In this document: positions 33,334 to 41,965 of the stretch, in pieces
Position numbering within the stretch: the stretch's first letter is position 1
How the letters are laid out: each line of letters begins with the position of its first letter
Assembly (NCBI GenBank): GCA_001465015.1
Contig: LNEO01000277.1
Coordinates: 62,001-126,000 of the forward strand
DNA length: 64,000 bases
Direction: 5' to 3'
DNA from: Deltaproteobacteria bacterium Ga0077539
GTDB lineage: Bacteria > Myxococcota_A > Polyangia > Polyangiales > Ga0077539
Notes under the pieces: model-generated
The model's database searches: none
What the model was told of the DNA's origin: nothing
Seen by the model: only the letters and a program-made list of their open reading frames with translations
Translations under genes and position numbers: made by a program

Positions 33334-34743
33334 ATGCGGTTCGCGACGCTCATCGGCCCAGAGCTGAAAGACCTGCTGCGAGAAGAACCGGCGTCCATCG
33401 CGGAGTTTCTCGAAGAAGTGCACCCCGAGGACATCGCGGACATCGTCGATGACCTGTCGCCCGAAGAGGCGGCCACGGTGATGGCGCACCTTCCGGCAGA
33501 GACCGCCGCGCCGATCTTCGAGCGCCTCGAATCCGCCAGGCAGCAAGCGGTGCTCACGCGGATGGAGACCGGCGCTGCCGCCGCGATCGTGGGCTCGATG
33601 GCGTCCGACGACCGCGCCGACGTCGTACAAGAGCTCGAAGAGGAGCCTCGCGCGAAGATCCTCGCGGCGCTCGAGCCCGAAGAGGCTCGCGACGTGCGCG
33701 CGCTCAGCGAGTACGCAGAGAACGTCGCCGGCGGCTTGATGACGACGGACTTCATCGGGCTGCCGCCGCACTTGACGGTGCGCGACGCGATCGAGGCGAT
33801 TCGAGAGCGAGCGGACGACGTCGAGACCGTCTATTACGTGTACGTCTTGCTCTTGCCGAAGAGCGACGAAGAGCAAGAGCAGGGCCCACACAAGCTGCTC
33901 GGCGTCGCGTCGTTGAGGGATCTGTTGTTGGGCGAGGCCTCGCAGACGCTCACCGACGTGATGACCGAAAACGTGATCACCGTCGCCCCCGAGCTCGATC
34001 AAGAAGAGGTCGCTCGGACGCTCGCGAAGTACGACCTCTCGGCGGTCCCGGTCGTCGACAAGTTTCAGCGATTGCTCGGGGTGATCACGTTCGACGACGT
34101 GATGGACGTGCTCGTGCAGGAGCAGACCGAGGACGTCCAGAAGCTCGCTGGCGTCGAGCCGGTCGAGCAGGGGTACTTCGCCACTGGGTTCTGGCGGTTT
34201 ATCTCGGCGCGAGCGCGGTGGCTCATCGCGCTGTTCATCGGTGAGCTCTTCACGGGAACAGCGCTGGCCCGTTACGAACACGCGTTTCACTCGGTCGCGA
34301 CGTTGGTGTTGTTCATTCCGCTGGTGATCTCATCAGGGGGAAACTCGGGCTCTCAGTCGGCGACGATCGTGATCCGCGCCATGGCCGTCGGCGAGATCAA
34401 GGACAGCGACGCGTTTCGCGTGCTTCGCCGAGAGTTCGGCCAAGGGCTCGTGCTCGGCTTGATCCTCGGCGCGATCGGCTTTCTTCGAACGATCTTGTGG
34501 CGCCCAGTTGTGGCGCACCAAACCAAGCTCGCCTTCATCGTGTCGCTCACGCTCGTGGCGGTCGTCACGATCGGAACCGTGGTCGGCTCCGTCATGCCCA
34601 TCCTGCTCAAGCGCATGCGCTTCGACCCCGCGGTGAGCTCGACTCCCTTCATCGCCTCCCTCGTCGACGTGCTGGGAATCGTCGCGTATTTCAGCATCGC
34701 CAAGGCGATCCTCGGCGCGGTGCTCTCGACCGCGGCGCACTGA
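33334..34743 (+). CDS. mgtE: magnesium transporter MgtE
   Basis: Cytoplasmic-membrane magnesium channel of 469 residues, the normal family length. Residues about 1-130 are the helical MgtE_N domain (HPEDIADIVDDLSPEEAATV). About 140-265 hold a CBS pair that senses magnesium (MTENVITVAPELDQEEVART). Five transmembrane helices follow from about 285, with the conserved GGNSGSQS loop and DPAVSSTPFIASLVDVLG, which lines the ion pore. The ATG at 33334 follows the photolyase start by 71 bp, on the opposite strand. It probably gives constitutive magnesium uptake. Confidence 0.96.
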   Translation: MRFATLIGPELKDLLREEPASIAEFLEEVHPEDIADIVDDLSPEEAATVMAHLPAETAAPIFERLESARQQAVLTRMETGAAAAIVGSMASDDRADVVQELEEEPRAKILAALEPEEARDVRALSEYAENVAGGLMTTDFIGLPPHLTVRDAIEAIRERADDVETVYYVYVLLLPKSDEEQEQGPHKLLGVASLRDLLLGEASQTLTDVMTENVITVAPELDQEEVARTLAKYDLSAVPVVDKFQRLLGVITFDDVMDVLVQEQTEDVQKLAGVEPVEQGYFATGFWRFISARARWLIALFIGELFTGTALARYEHAFHSVATLVLFIPLVISSGGNSGSQSATIVIRAMAVGEIKDSDAFRVLRREFGQGLVLGLILGAIGFLRTILWRPVVAHQTKLAFIVSLTLVAVVTIGTVVGSVMPILLKRMRFDPAVSSTPFIASLVDVLGIVAYFSIAKAILGAVLSTAAH

Positions 34744-34760
34744 GCGCCGCCCTTGGCGGG

Positions 34761-36611
34761 TCAGCGATCGAGCAATCGCCAGCGGAGCTTGTAGTCCATG
34801 CCTGATCCGCGCGCGCGCTCGTCGACGAGGATGGCGTTGATGCCGCGAGAGGTAGAGGCCATCGAGAATCGCGCTCCTCCCTGGACGGTGTCGAAGACCG
34901 TGGAGCTCAGGCTGGTTCCGATGCGGCCGCGGCAGTCGATGCCCGCGGCGCCCGTGTCCGAGCAGGCGCTCTCGATGCCGGTGACTCCCGAGTGGATGTA
35001 GAGCACCGGGTCCCATCGCCGCGTCTCGGTGTTGGTCGCGCGCGAGAGGTATCCGCCTCCGTCACCCTCGCAGAGCGAGAAGAACTGCCGAGCGCCGCCG
35101 CAGGTCACGAACCAGCGAACGTCTTCGCCAGAGATCGTTCCGCCGCAGTGCGAAGAGTGTCGGTTGGTGCCGATCAAGAACGTCTGCGAGCTCGAGTCGC
35201 CAGTGATGCGCGTGCTGTAGAAGAACGACCCTTCGGTGTCGGGGATGTGCTGAAAGCGCAGGGTGAAAGTGCCCTGACCGCAGCCGCCGACCGCGAGGAA
35301 GTAGGTGCCCGCCGCGAGCGTGCCCCACGTGCGCGATTGCAGCGTCGATCCCCAACCGGTCACGCCGCCGCAGCCCGAGTCGTCGTTGCACAACCCGAGC
35401 GAGCTCTGGCCGTTTTCGGGCTGCGCCGGCACGGCCGTGCCCGCCATGTTCGTGAGGTACAGAGACGTGTCGAGCATGTCCGTCGCGGTCGTGCTCGACG
35501 TGTCGATGTACACAGCGCTGCGCGTGGGGAGCGTGAATCGGTACCAGACGTTGGCGCCCGAGGTGCACGCGCACGGGACCGTCGGTCCGTCGTTGGTCGC
35601 GCCCACGGTCGTCCCCGTCACGACGAGCTCTCTGTGCGTGAACACGAGCGGGATCGCCGCTTCGCGTCGGTCGTTGGCCGGCGGACACGCGAGGTCCATG
35701 CCGCTGCAGTCCTCGTCCATCATGTTGCCGCACACTTCCGTGCCCGGCAGCGTCTGTCCCGTGCACGCGCCCCACGTTCCGCCCGAGCACGATTGCGTGC
35801 CCGCGCGGCAGCGACCGACGTCTTGCGTGCCCGTCGGGCCGGTGTAACAGGGTCGCGTCATGCCCGCGGCGCACGAGCAGCCCTCGTTCTGCATTCCGTT
35901 GCAGTTCTCGTCGACGCGCGGGCCGTCACACGTCTCGCTCGCGGCTGGCAGCGTCTGCCCCACGCAGGTGCCGCTCCACGCGTTGCCGACGCACGACTCG
36001 GTCCCGCCGCGGCAGGCGCCGACGTCACGGGTGCCCATCGGGCCGGTGTAGCAAGGGCGCGTCTGACCGGTTGTGCAGCACGTGGGATCCATCGTGTTGA
36101 CGCAGCGATTGGTCATCGTGTCGCAGCGGTCGCGGGTGCAAACGAGGCTGTCGTTGCACTCGCCGTCGTTGGTGCAGCAGCCGGCGCGGAGGTTGTTGGT
36201 GCACCGCCGCGAGGTCATGTCGCAGGTGTCTGTCGTGCATGTGTTGCTGTCGTCGCAGTCCGCGGCGCGCATACAACAGCCGACGATGGTGCGATAGGCG
36301 CACGCGCCGGTCATCGTGTCGCACAGATTTTCTGTGCATGGATTCATGTCGTCACAGTCGCCGTTGCCGCGACACACGCCCGAGTCAGCGGTCGTCGGCA
36401 CGTCGCTCGGCGTCGTCGGAACGTCTTCCGCAACGCCCGAGTCGGCGCCGGTGTCTACGCCGGTGTCCGTGGGCGTCACGGGGACGCCAGTGTCTTCTGG
36501 AGGAGTGCGCACGTCGCGAACGCCTGTGTCCGCAGAGACGCCCATTTCGCTGCACGCCGCGGTGATCGATACGCCCGCAGCGAGCGCGAGAGGCCAAAAT
36601 TTGCGCTGCAT
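34761..36611 (-). CDS. Cys-rich lipoprotein (MopE-like repeats)
   Basis: Exported lipoprotein of 616 residues. The signal peptide LALAAGVSITAAC ends in a lipobox, followed by a DTGVDTG-type linker to about 80. From 80 to 180 are Cys-rich units (CRGNGDCDDMNPCTENLCD, CNDSLVCTRDRCD), each like the CNDGNACT modules of myxobacterial surface proteins. From 180 to 310 two repeats occur (TRPCYTGPMGTRDVGACRGG and TRPCYTGPTGTQDVGRCRAG), as in MopE-related proteins. The C-terminal half is a beta-rich domain, perhaps a lectin-like or PPC-type fold (GTYFLAVGGCGQGTFTLRF). It is probably a surface structural or binding protein. It converges with mgtE. Confidence 0.8.
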   Translation of the reverse strand: MQRKFWPLALAAGVSITAACSEMGVSADTGVRDVRTPPEDTGVPVTPTDTGVDTGADSGVAEDVPTTPSDVPTTADSGVCRGNGDCDDMNPCTENLCDTMTGACAYRTIVGCCMRAADCDDSNTCTTDTCDMTSRRCTNNLRAGCCTNDGECNDSLVCTRDRCDTMTNRCVNTMDPTCCTTGQTRPCYTGPMGTRDVGACRGGTESCVGNAWSGTCVGQTLPAASETCDGPRVDENCNGMQNEGCSCAAGMTRPCYTGPTGTQDVGRCRAGTQSCSGGTWGACTGQTLPGTEVCGNMMDEDCSGMDLACPPANDRREAAIPLVFTHRELVVTGTTVGATNDGPTVPCACTSGANVWYRFTLPTRSAVYIDTSSTTATDMLDTSLYLTNMAGTAVPAQPENGQSSLGLCNDDSGCGGVTGWGSTLQSRTWGTLAAGTYFLAVGGCGQGTFTLRFQHIPDTEGSFFYSTRITGDSSSQTFLIGTNRHSSHCGGTISGEDVRWFVTCGGARQFFSLCEGDGGGYLSRATNTETRRWDPVLYIHSGVTGIESACSDTGAAGIDCRGRIGTSLSSTVFDTVQGGARFSMASTSRGINAILVDERARGSGMDYKLRWRLLDR

Positions 36612-36657
36612 GGGCCCCAGTATCGCAGCGTTTTTCAGAGATGAAAGCCCGTCGCGA

Positions 36658-37722
36658 TCAGCGGACCGAGAAAATGGCCACGCGGCTGACGTTGCGCGGG
36701 GTCACGGGGTCGTCTTGCGGGAGCGTCTGGTTCGGTGACATCGCTCCGCCGGCGTTGACGATGCGCGCGAACACCGCGACCGTCGTGCTCGCTGGGGGCG
36801 TCGGCGTCTCGAAGAGAGAGGCCCACGAAATCGAGCCCTCGCACGCGTCGTTCTCGGTGCCCGCGTTGTCTACGCAGCGCGTCTCGATTCCGCTCAGCAC
36901 GTAGGCGAAGTTGGTTCGTCGATCGGGCGTTCCGCCCGCGGGCCAGAACAGCCGCCAGCCGTGGGTCTCTTCGCTCGTCATCGTGCTGAGGTTGCGCATC
37001 CCAGCGATGCCGAAGGCAGCCTCGACGCCGAAGCCATCGATCGCTGGAGTCGGTCGAAAATCCGCGCTCATCGCGCTGTCGAGCGCGCCCATTCGGTCGT
37101 TGAGAACGCTGAAGAGCGAAATGCCCGTCGCTGTCCCTCCGGCTCCGCCTCGAAAATCGCGGTCGACGTAGAGCACGATGGAGTTCGCTCCGCCTCCGCC
37201 AGACGGGGTGGCCTCGACGCTGCCGCGCACGCCGACGAACATCGTCGTGCTGTTGTAACAGAGGTAGAGGTCCCGCAGTTCGTTGGGGCCCCACGCGCTC
37301 GGGAGCACGGTGTTGCTCACGCGAAGGCCGCTGGCCCATTCGGCGGCGTTGATCGTTCCGTCGATGGTGGGGGTGCAGCGCGGGGTGACAGCGGCGTCGG
37401 CGCCACTGTCCACGCCGGTGTCCACGCCAGTATCCACGCCGGTGTCCACGCCGGTGTCCACGCCGGTGTCCGTCACGACGCCCGTGTCGCTCGCAGCGTC
37501 GAGAACGCCGGTGTCCGTCACGACGCCAGTGTCCGACGGAGCGTCGGGCGGGGCCGCATCGTCGCGACGGTTGTCCGTGGTGACGTCGGTTCGAATGAGC
37601 AACATCCGCGGCTCTTCGCAGGCCGAAGCGGCCAGCGCGAGGAGCGCCGGTCCCCAGACGAGTCGGGACAACGTAGAGAGTCTATGGCCAGCTCGGACTT
37701 TGGATACGCGGAGAGGGCTCAT
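36658..37722 (-). CDS. lipoprotein with DTGV tandem linker and CBM9-like domain
   Basis: Exported lipoprotein of 354 residues. The signal peptide LVWGPALLALAASAC carries the lipobox. An acidic linker (about 45-115) contains a run of DTGV units encoded by 12-bp repeats. The rest starts TPTIDGTINAAEWASGLRVS, the hallmark entry of a family 9 carbohydrate-binding-type beta-sandwich, and continues through YVDRDFRGG and GVEAAFGIAG. A polysaccharide-binding role is plausible. It lies downstream, on the same strand, of nothing else obvious and 46 bp upstream of the Cys-rich lipoprotein start, so both may form one unit. Confidence 0.78.
   Translation of the reverse strand: MSPLRVSKVRAGHRLSTLSRLVWGPALLALAASACEEPRMLLIRTDVTTDNRRDDAAPPDAPSDTGVVTDTGVLDAASDTGVVTDTGVDTGVDTGVDTGVDTGVDSGADAAVTPRCTPTIDGTINAAEWASGLRVSNTVLPSAWGPNELRDLYLCYNSTTMFVGVRGSVEATPSGGGGANSIVLYVDRDFRGGAGGTATGISLFSVLNDRMGALDSAMSADFRPTPAIDGFGVEAAFGIAGMRNLSTMTSEETHGWRLFWPAGGTPDRRTNFAYVLSGIETRCVDNAGTENDACEGSISWASLFETPTPPASTTVAVFARIVNAGGAMSPNQTLPQDDPVTPRNVSRVAIFSVR
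37401..37472. repeat. 12-bp coding tandem repeat (DTGV)
   Basis: About six consecutive copies of a 12-bp unit read CCACGCCGGTGT on the plus strand, with one or two base changes. On the minus strand they encode D-T-G-V in the linker of the lipoprotein at 36658-37722. Copy-number change would keep the frame and only lengthen or shorten the linker. Confidence 0.9.
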
Positions 37723-37859
37723 CGCAAGTACCGCAAATCATACATCTTCGCGCGGTCGGGACACCTCGCACCAGAGCCCAGCGTGGAAAGAAACGATGAA
37801 TCGCGATGCCCCTTGCGTCGTCGGTTGCCGCAGGGCGACCCTCCGCCCCGAGGAGACTG

Positions 37860-39116
37860 ATGAGCATGCGTGATTTCAAGCTGGTATCTGTCTGCACGAT
37901 GACCTTCGCGCTCGCGGGGAGCGGCTGCTTCGGACAGTACGGAGGCGGCGCCGGAGTTCAGGGCGGCGGTGACGTCTCCGGCGGCGGCAGCGGCGGGACG
38001 ATCGCCGATTCGTGCACAGCAGCGGAGTACGGCGCGACCGCGAACGCGCAGGCGTTTTCTGCGTTCTTGACCGCGAGCGCCACGTTCATTCGCGCCGCGG
38101 GCGAGATCGACCAGGCGCTCATCGGCTCGTGTCGCGGGCTCGGGACGGACCTCGGCATGACCGACGCTGAGCTCTCGGCCAACGGCGCGGACACGCGCTC
38201 GGTCTGCAACGCGGTCACCGCAAAGGTGCGCGCGGAGTACGACTTCATCCGCAGCGCGCAGATCCGTACGCACGTCGAGAGCACGCCGCCTGTGTGCAGG
38301 ACGCGCGTCGACGAGTACACGTCGTGCGTTCAACGGTGCCAGCCAGAGGTCGTGCGCGAGGGGCGCATCGAGACGCAGTGCACTGGCGGCGAGCTCCGCG
38401 GGACGTGCGGCGCGCAGTGCACAGGCCGCTGCGCGGTCGAGGTCAACGGCTCGTGCTCGGGCGCTTGCGAAGGAACCTGCTCGGGCTCTTGCACCGGCGT
38501 GTGTCAGGGCGCGTGCCAAGGCACCTGCTCGTCGCGCGACGCCCAGGGAAACTGCAACGGATCGTGCCAGGGAACCTGCTACGGATCGTGCAGCGCAGGG
38601 TGCACGGGGTCCTGCCAGGGTCGCTGCGAAGTGAGCGGTCAGGCGTCATGCAACGCGGAGTGCCGCGGCGGATGCTCGGTCCAGTACACGCAGCCGGTGT
38701 GCACGGGCAGGATCGTTCCGCCGGAGATTCGCACGGAGTGCCGCGAGTCGTGCGACACCGTTCAGGTCTCGTCGCGCGAGTGCACCCCCGGACAGACGCG
38801 CATCATCGTCGACGGAACGGCCGCCGCCGAAGCCGCCGAGCGCGTCCGTCGCCTGAGCGAAGCCGTGGCAGCCCGCGGCTCGGCCATCATCGCCATCGGC
38901 GCGCGCGTGCGCGAGCTCGGCGAGGCCGGCGCGACCATGGTCCGCAACGCTGGCGGGTTTGCGCGTAGCACGACGCAGCTCGGCGCGGCCGCCGCGGCCT
39001 GCTCGCTGCAAGCTGTGGCAGCGCTGCCCACCGCCGCCGCGCGCGTCAACGTCGCCGTCAGCGTCTCGGTGAGCTTCAGCGCCAGCGCGAGCGGAAGCGC
39101 GAGCGCCGGCAAGTGA
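37860..39116 (+). CDS. Cys-rich lipoprotein with CxGx repeats
   Basis: Exported lipoprotein of 418 residues from the ATG at 37860, with GAGGAG upstream. The lipobox is LAGSGC (C23), followed by a Gly-rich spacer. Residues about 50-150 are helical. From 174 to 300 Cys recurs every four residues for long runs (CSGACEGTCSGSCTGVCQGA, then CQGTC), and again as CNGSCQGTCYGSCSAGCTGS. Such spacing suggests a disulfide-stacked or metal-loaded rod. After 310 the chain turns to Ala-rich helices and a Ser/Ala tail. No known family is recognised. The gene is divergent from the CBM9-like lipoprotein. Confidence 0.78.
   Translation: MSMRDFKLVSVCTMTFALAGSGCFGQYGGGAGVQGGGDVSGGGSGGTIADSCTAAEYGATANAQAFSAFLTASATFIRAAGEIDQALIGSCRGLGTDLGMTDAELSANGADTRSVCNAVTAKVRAEYDFIRSAQIRTHVESTPPVCRTRVDEYTSCVQRCQPEVVREGRIETQCTGGELRGTCGAQCTGRCAVEVNGSCSGACEGTCSGSCTGVCQGACQGTCSSRDAQGNCNGSCQGTCYGSCSAGCTGSCQGRCEVSGQASCNAECRGGCSVQYTQPVCTGRIVPPEIRTECRESCDTVQVSSRECTPGQTRIIVDGTAAAEAAERVRRLSEAVAARGSAIIAIGARVRELGEAGATMVRNAGGFARSTTQLGAAAAACSLQAVAALPTAAARVNVAVSVSVSFSASASGSASAGK
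38454..38540. repeat. coding region of the regular CxGx tract
   Basis: In this stretch of the lipoprotein gene at 37860-39116, nearly every fourth codon is TGC or TGT and every second codon after it encodes Gly. The bases are not an exact tandem repeat, so the protein pattern seems selected rather than a recent slippage product. Confidence 0.6.
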
Positions 39117-39141
39117 TCGCGGGCTCGAGCCGATCGAGCGC

Positions 39142-40170
39142 GTGAGCATGCACGAGGTTGCTCCCCCGCGTTGCTCGGTGCTCTTGCCGTTTCGCAACGT
39201 CGCCGAGACGATCGGCGAGGCGGTCGAGTCGCTGCTCGGCGACCCGCGCGCGCCGATCGAAGTGATCGCGATCGACGACGGCTCGACCGACGAGGGCGCC
39301 GCGATCGTCCGCGCGATCGTCGCGCGCGACGCACGCGTGAGGCTCGCGAGCACAAGCGGCCTGGGGATCGTGGGCGCGCTCGAGCGCGCGCGGTCGATGG
39401 TCCACCCGGCCAGCGAGTACATCGGCCGAATGGACGGCGACGACGTAGCGCTGCCTGGGCGGCTCGTCGAGCAGCTCGCGTGGCTCGACGCGAGGCCCGA
39501 CGTCGCGCTGGTCGCTACGCAGGTCGAGGCGTTTCCGAGCGACGTCGTGGGCGAGGGGCTCGCTCGCTACGTCGCCTGGCAAAACGCTGCGCTCACTGTG
39601 GAGGATCACCGGCGAGAGCTCTTCGTCGAGGCTCCGGTCTGCCACCCGAGCGTGGTCGTTCGGCGTTCGGCGCTCGATCGCGTGGGCGGCTATCGCGAGA
39701 CGCGTTGGGCCGAAGACTACGACTTGTGGCTTCGGCTCGACGCGGACGGATGCGCGATCGAGAAGGTTCCTCGTTGCCTCCTTCGCTGGAGGCAGCGCGA
39801 GGGGAGGCTCACCTTCACGCACGCGCGCTACGAGCCCGAGCGATTCTACGAGGCCAAAGCGCAGTATCTCGCGCCGAAGATCGAGCGCGCCCGAAGGCCC
39901 CTCACGGTGTGGGGCGCGGGGCCTACGGGGAGGCGCTCGATGCGCGCGCTCGAGCAGCACGGTCTGCGCGCCGCGCGCTTCGTGGACATCGACCCGCGCA
40001 AGGTGGGCCGTGTGGCGCGGGGCGTGGCGATCGAGCGGCCCGAGGTGCTCTCGCCCGAGAGAGACTGCGTGATGGTGGCAGTCGGCGCGCAGGGGGCGCG
40101 GGCGTTGATCCGCGCGCAGCTGGACGGATGGGGCTTTCGCGAGACCGTTGATTACTGGTGCGTCGCGTGA
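39142..40170 (+). CDS. family 2 glycosyltransferase with C-terminal nucleotide-binding-like domain
   Basis: Cytoplasmic glycosyltransferase of 342 residues. The GT-A fold is seen in CSVLLPFRNVAETIGEAVES, IAIDDGSTDEG (sugar nucleotide) and the metal-binding GRMDGDD near residue 95. The acceptor/base region includes WAEDYDLWLRL. After about 240 a second small domain starts with TVWGAGPTGRRSMRALEQHG, like a Rossmann P-loop; it may bind a nucleotide or be a regulatory tail. The start is GTG 39142 or ATG 39148. It likely acts in surface polysaccharide synthesis. Confidence 0.85.
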   Translation: MSMHEVAPPRCSVLLPFRNVAETIGEAVESLLGDPRAPIEVIAIDDGSTDEGAAIVRAIVARDARVRLASTSGLGIVGALERARSMVHPASEYIGRMDGDDVALPGRLVEQLAWLDARPDVALVATQVEAFPSDVVGEGLARYVAWQNAALTVEDHRRELFVEAPVCHPSVVVRRSALDRVGGYRETRWAEDYDLWLRLDADGCAIEKVPRCLLRWRQREGRLTFTHARYEPERFYEAKAQYLAPKIERARRPLTVWGAGPTGRRSMRALEQHGLRAARFVDIDPRKVGRVARGVAIERPEVLSPERDCVMVAVGAQGARALIRAQLDGWGFRETVDYWCVA

Positions 40171-40182
40171 GGGCGAGCCGCG

Positions 40183-41112
40183 CTACCCGATCACCGGGTG
40201 GCGCGCGCTGAACTCGTGGATCGCGTCCTCATTTGAATACTGGGGTTTGTATCCAGTGGCATCGCGAAACGGTCGATCGTCGATCACGACGGGGTACTTG
40301 ATGTGCTCGATCGCGCCCCGGGCGAGGCGCGGCATGCCCCTTCGGCCGAGCAGGGCGGCGAGCACGAACTCGGGCAACGGCAGCGTCTGGCGCCCCGCCG
40401 TCTTCGCGATCATGGAGAGGGGCTGGGCGTTTCCGCCGGCGACGTTGAACACGCCGCGCGGCCGCTTCTCGAGCGCGATGGCCAGCGCCGAGGCCACGTC
40501 GTCTTCGTGCATGAACTGAAACAGCGGGTCGAAGCCGAGGACCATCGGCACGCGACGGCCCTTCAGAAATGTTCCGAGCGTTCCTTCTCCCGAGGCGCCG
40601 AGCGTGTAGCAAAAGCGCAGCACCGTGGTGGTCATGTCCCTCGCGCGCCACAGGGCGGTGGCCGCGAACAGGTCTGCGCTGACGAGGTCTGCGAGCTCGG
40701 GAAACGTCGCGAGCGCCATCGGCGGCTCTTCTTCGCGGTGATAGAGCGGCGCGTCGGGGCCCGCCCCGTAGTACGTGTGCCTGCCGACGAAGACGACGTG
40801 CTCGACTCCGTACCGTTGGCAGTGCTCGAAGACCGCCTGGGTGCCTCCGAGGTTGATGCGGTAGCGCTCTTCGTCGCGGGTGCGCGTGAGGTGCGAGACG
40901 GTGGCCATGTGCACCACGGCGTCGGGCTTGTGCTTGCGAAACACGTCTTCGGCTGCGCGCTTTCGAACGTCGACCGCGTGGAGCTCGACGCCTTCGGGCG
41001 GATCCGGCCACGGGCGTCGGTCGATGCCGATGACCTGATGTCCCTGCGCGATGAGCTTGCTCGCGAGCCGGCGCCCGATCGCCCCGGCGATCCCTGGAAC
41101 GAGGACCTTCAT
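40183..41112 (-). CDS. NAD-dependent sugar epimerase/dehydratase-like protein
   Basis: Extended SDR of 309 residues starting at the ATG at 41110-41112. The dinucleotide-binding motif is [20 protein letters not shown], with acidic IGID after the second strand. [20 protein letters not shown] and [12 protein letters not shown] are typical extended-SDR sequences; the usual catalytic YxxxK is not obvious at the expected spot, where [13 protein letters not shown] occurs. It overlaps the stop of the acyltransferase gene (ATGA). The two probably served the same lipid or envelope pathway. Confidence 0.82.
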   Translation of the reverse strand: MKVLVPGIAGAIGRRLASKLIAQGHQVIGIDRRPWPDPPEGVELHAVDVRKRAAEDVFRKHKPDAVVHMATVSHLTRTRDEERYRINLGGTQAVFEHCQRYGVEHVVFVGRHTYYGAGPDAPLYHREEEPPMALATFPELADLVSADLFAATALWRARDMTTTVLRFCYTLGASGEGTLGTFLKGRRVPMVLGFDPLFQFMHEDDVASALAIALEKRPRGVFNVAGGNAQPLSMIAKTAGRQTLPLPEFVLAALLGRRGMPRLARGAIEHIKYPVVIDDRPFRDATGYKPQYSNEDAIHEFSARHPVIG

Positions 41113-41928
41113 TCTGCTCGCCTGCCTTCTTCGATGAGCGCGCGCACGCGGCTCTTCACGGTCTCGACGTAGCCAGCGATGACTTCGTCGTCTTCGCGGC
41201 CGGTGCCCTCGAAGACGATGGGCTCGCCGTAGTGCACGCGGAGCTTCACGGGGAGCGGGAGCGCCGCGCCGTAGGGCGTGAAGGGGACGTAGGGGACCCC
41301 CATCATCTTTCCGAGCTTGTAGGCGTTGTAGATGGTGGGGACCGCGTCGCCGCCGCCCACGAAACCAAAGGGAACGATGGGGGTCTTGGTCTCGAGCGCG
41401 AGCCGGACGAACCCTGTTCCGAAGTCCACGAGCGAGTAGCGATCGCTGTAGAGCTTCGCGGTCCCGCGCGCGCCTTCGGGAAACACCATGAGCAAACGCT
41501 CGTCCTCGAGCAGCCGCCGCGCGTGCTCGGGCAGCCCCGTGAGCTGCCCTGTGCGGGCGGACCATTTGCTCGCGAACGGCAAACTTCTCGACCATGCCCT
41601 GCGCCAGCCTGGGCGGGTCCTTCTCGAGAAACATCGACGCGATCACCATGAGCCCGTCGATCGCGACGCCCCCCGAGTGATTGCCGATCAGCATCGCGCG
41701 TCCGCGGGTCGGAACGTGTTCTGCGCCCACGCACGCGACGCGAAAGTAGTATCGATACAGCCGCGAGAGCGTCGTGTAGAACCACGCCAGGTCGCTCTTT
41801 CGCACGCCGTACGGATCGACCCCTTGCGCGTCGAACGACAGCTCGAGCGCGTCGACTCTCCGCTCGATGTCGGTATTCACCAGCAGGGACAATGCCTCTC
41901 TCGCTCCTTTGGCCGCAGAGGGTCGCAC
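41109..41928 (-). pseudogene. lysophospholipid acyltransferase-like gene with a frameshift
   Basis: Two reading frames join at about 41583 to give one acyltransferase of about 272 residues. The first part (GTG at 41926-41928) ends [20 protein letters not shown] and then [10 protein letters not shown]. The second part continues in another frame as [20 protein letters not shown] with MVFPEGARG, the family motif III. One extra base, or loss of two bases plus whole codons, explains the shift. The N-terminal frame then stays open by chance into the epimerase gene, which would give a hybrid of 581 residues with about 160 out-of-frame residues. It may be a real inactivation, a sequencing error or, less likely, programmed frameshifting. 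Confidence 0.75.
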
Positions 41929-41965
41929 AGCACCCCCGCAGAGATACAGCGGAGTTTGTCCCAGC

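Noticed and set aside
37401-37472. Short CRISPR-like array
   Set aside because: The units are 12 bp without spacers, are in frame and encode a protein linker.
40183-41928. A 581-residue acyltransferase-epimerase fusion protein
   Set aside because: About 160 residues in the middle are the wrong frame of the acyltransferase; the correct frame with FPEGARG is in another register. The apparent fusion is a by-product of the frameshift.
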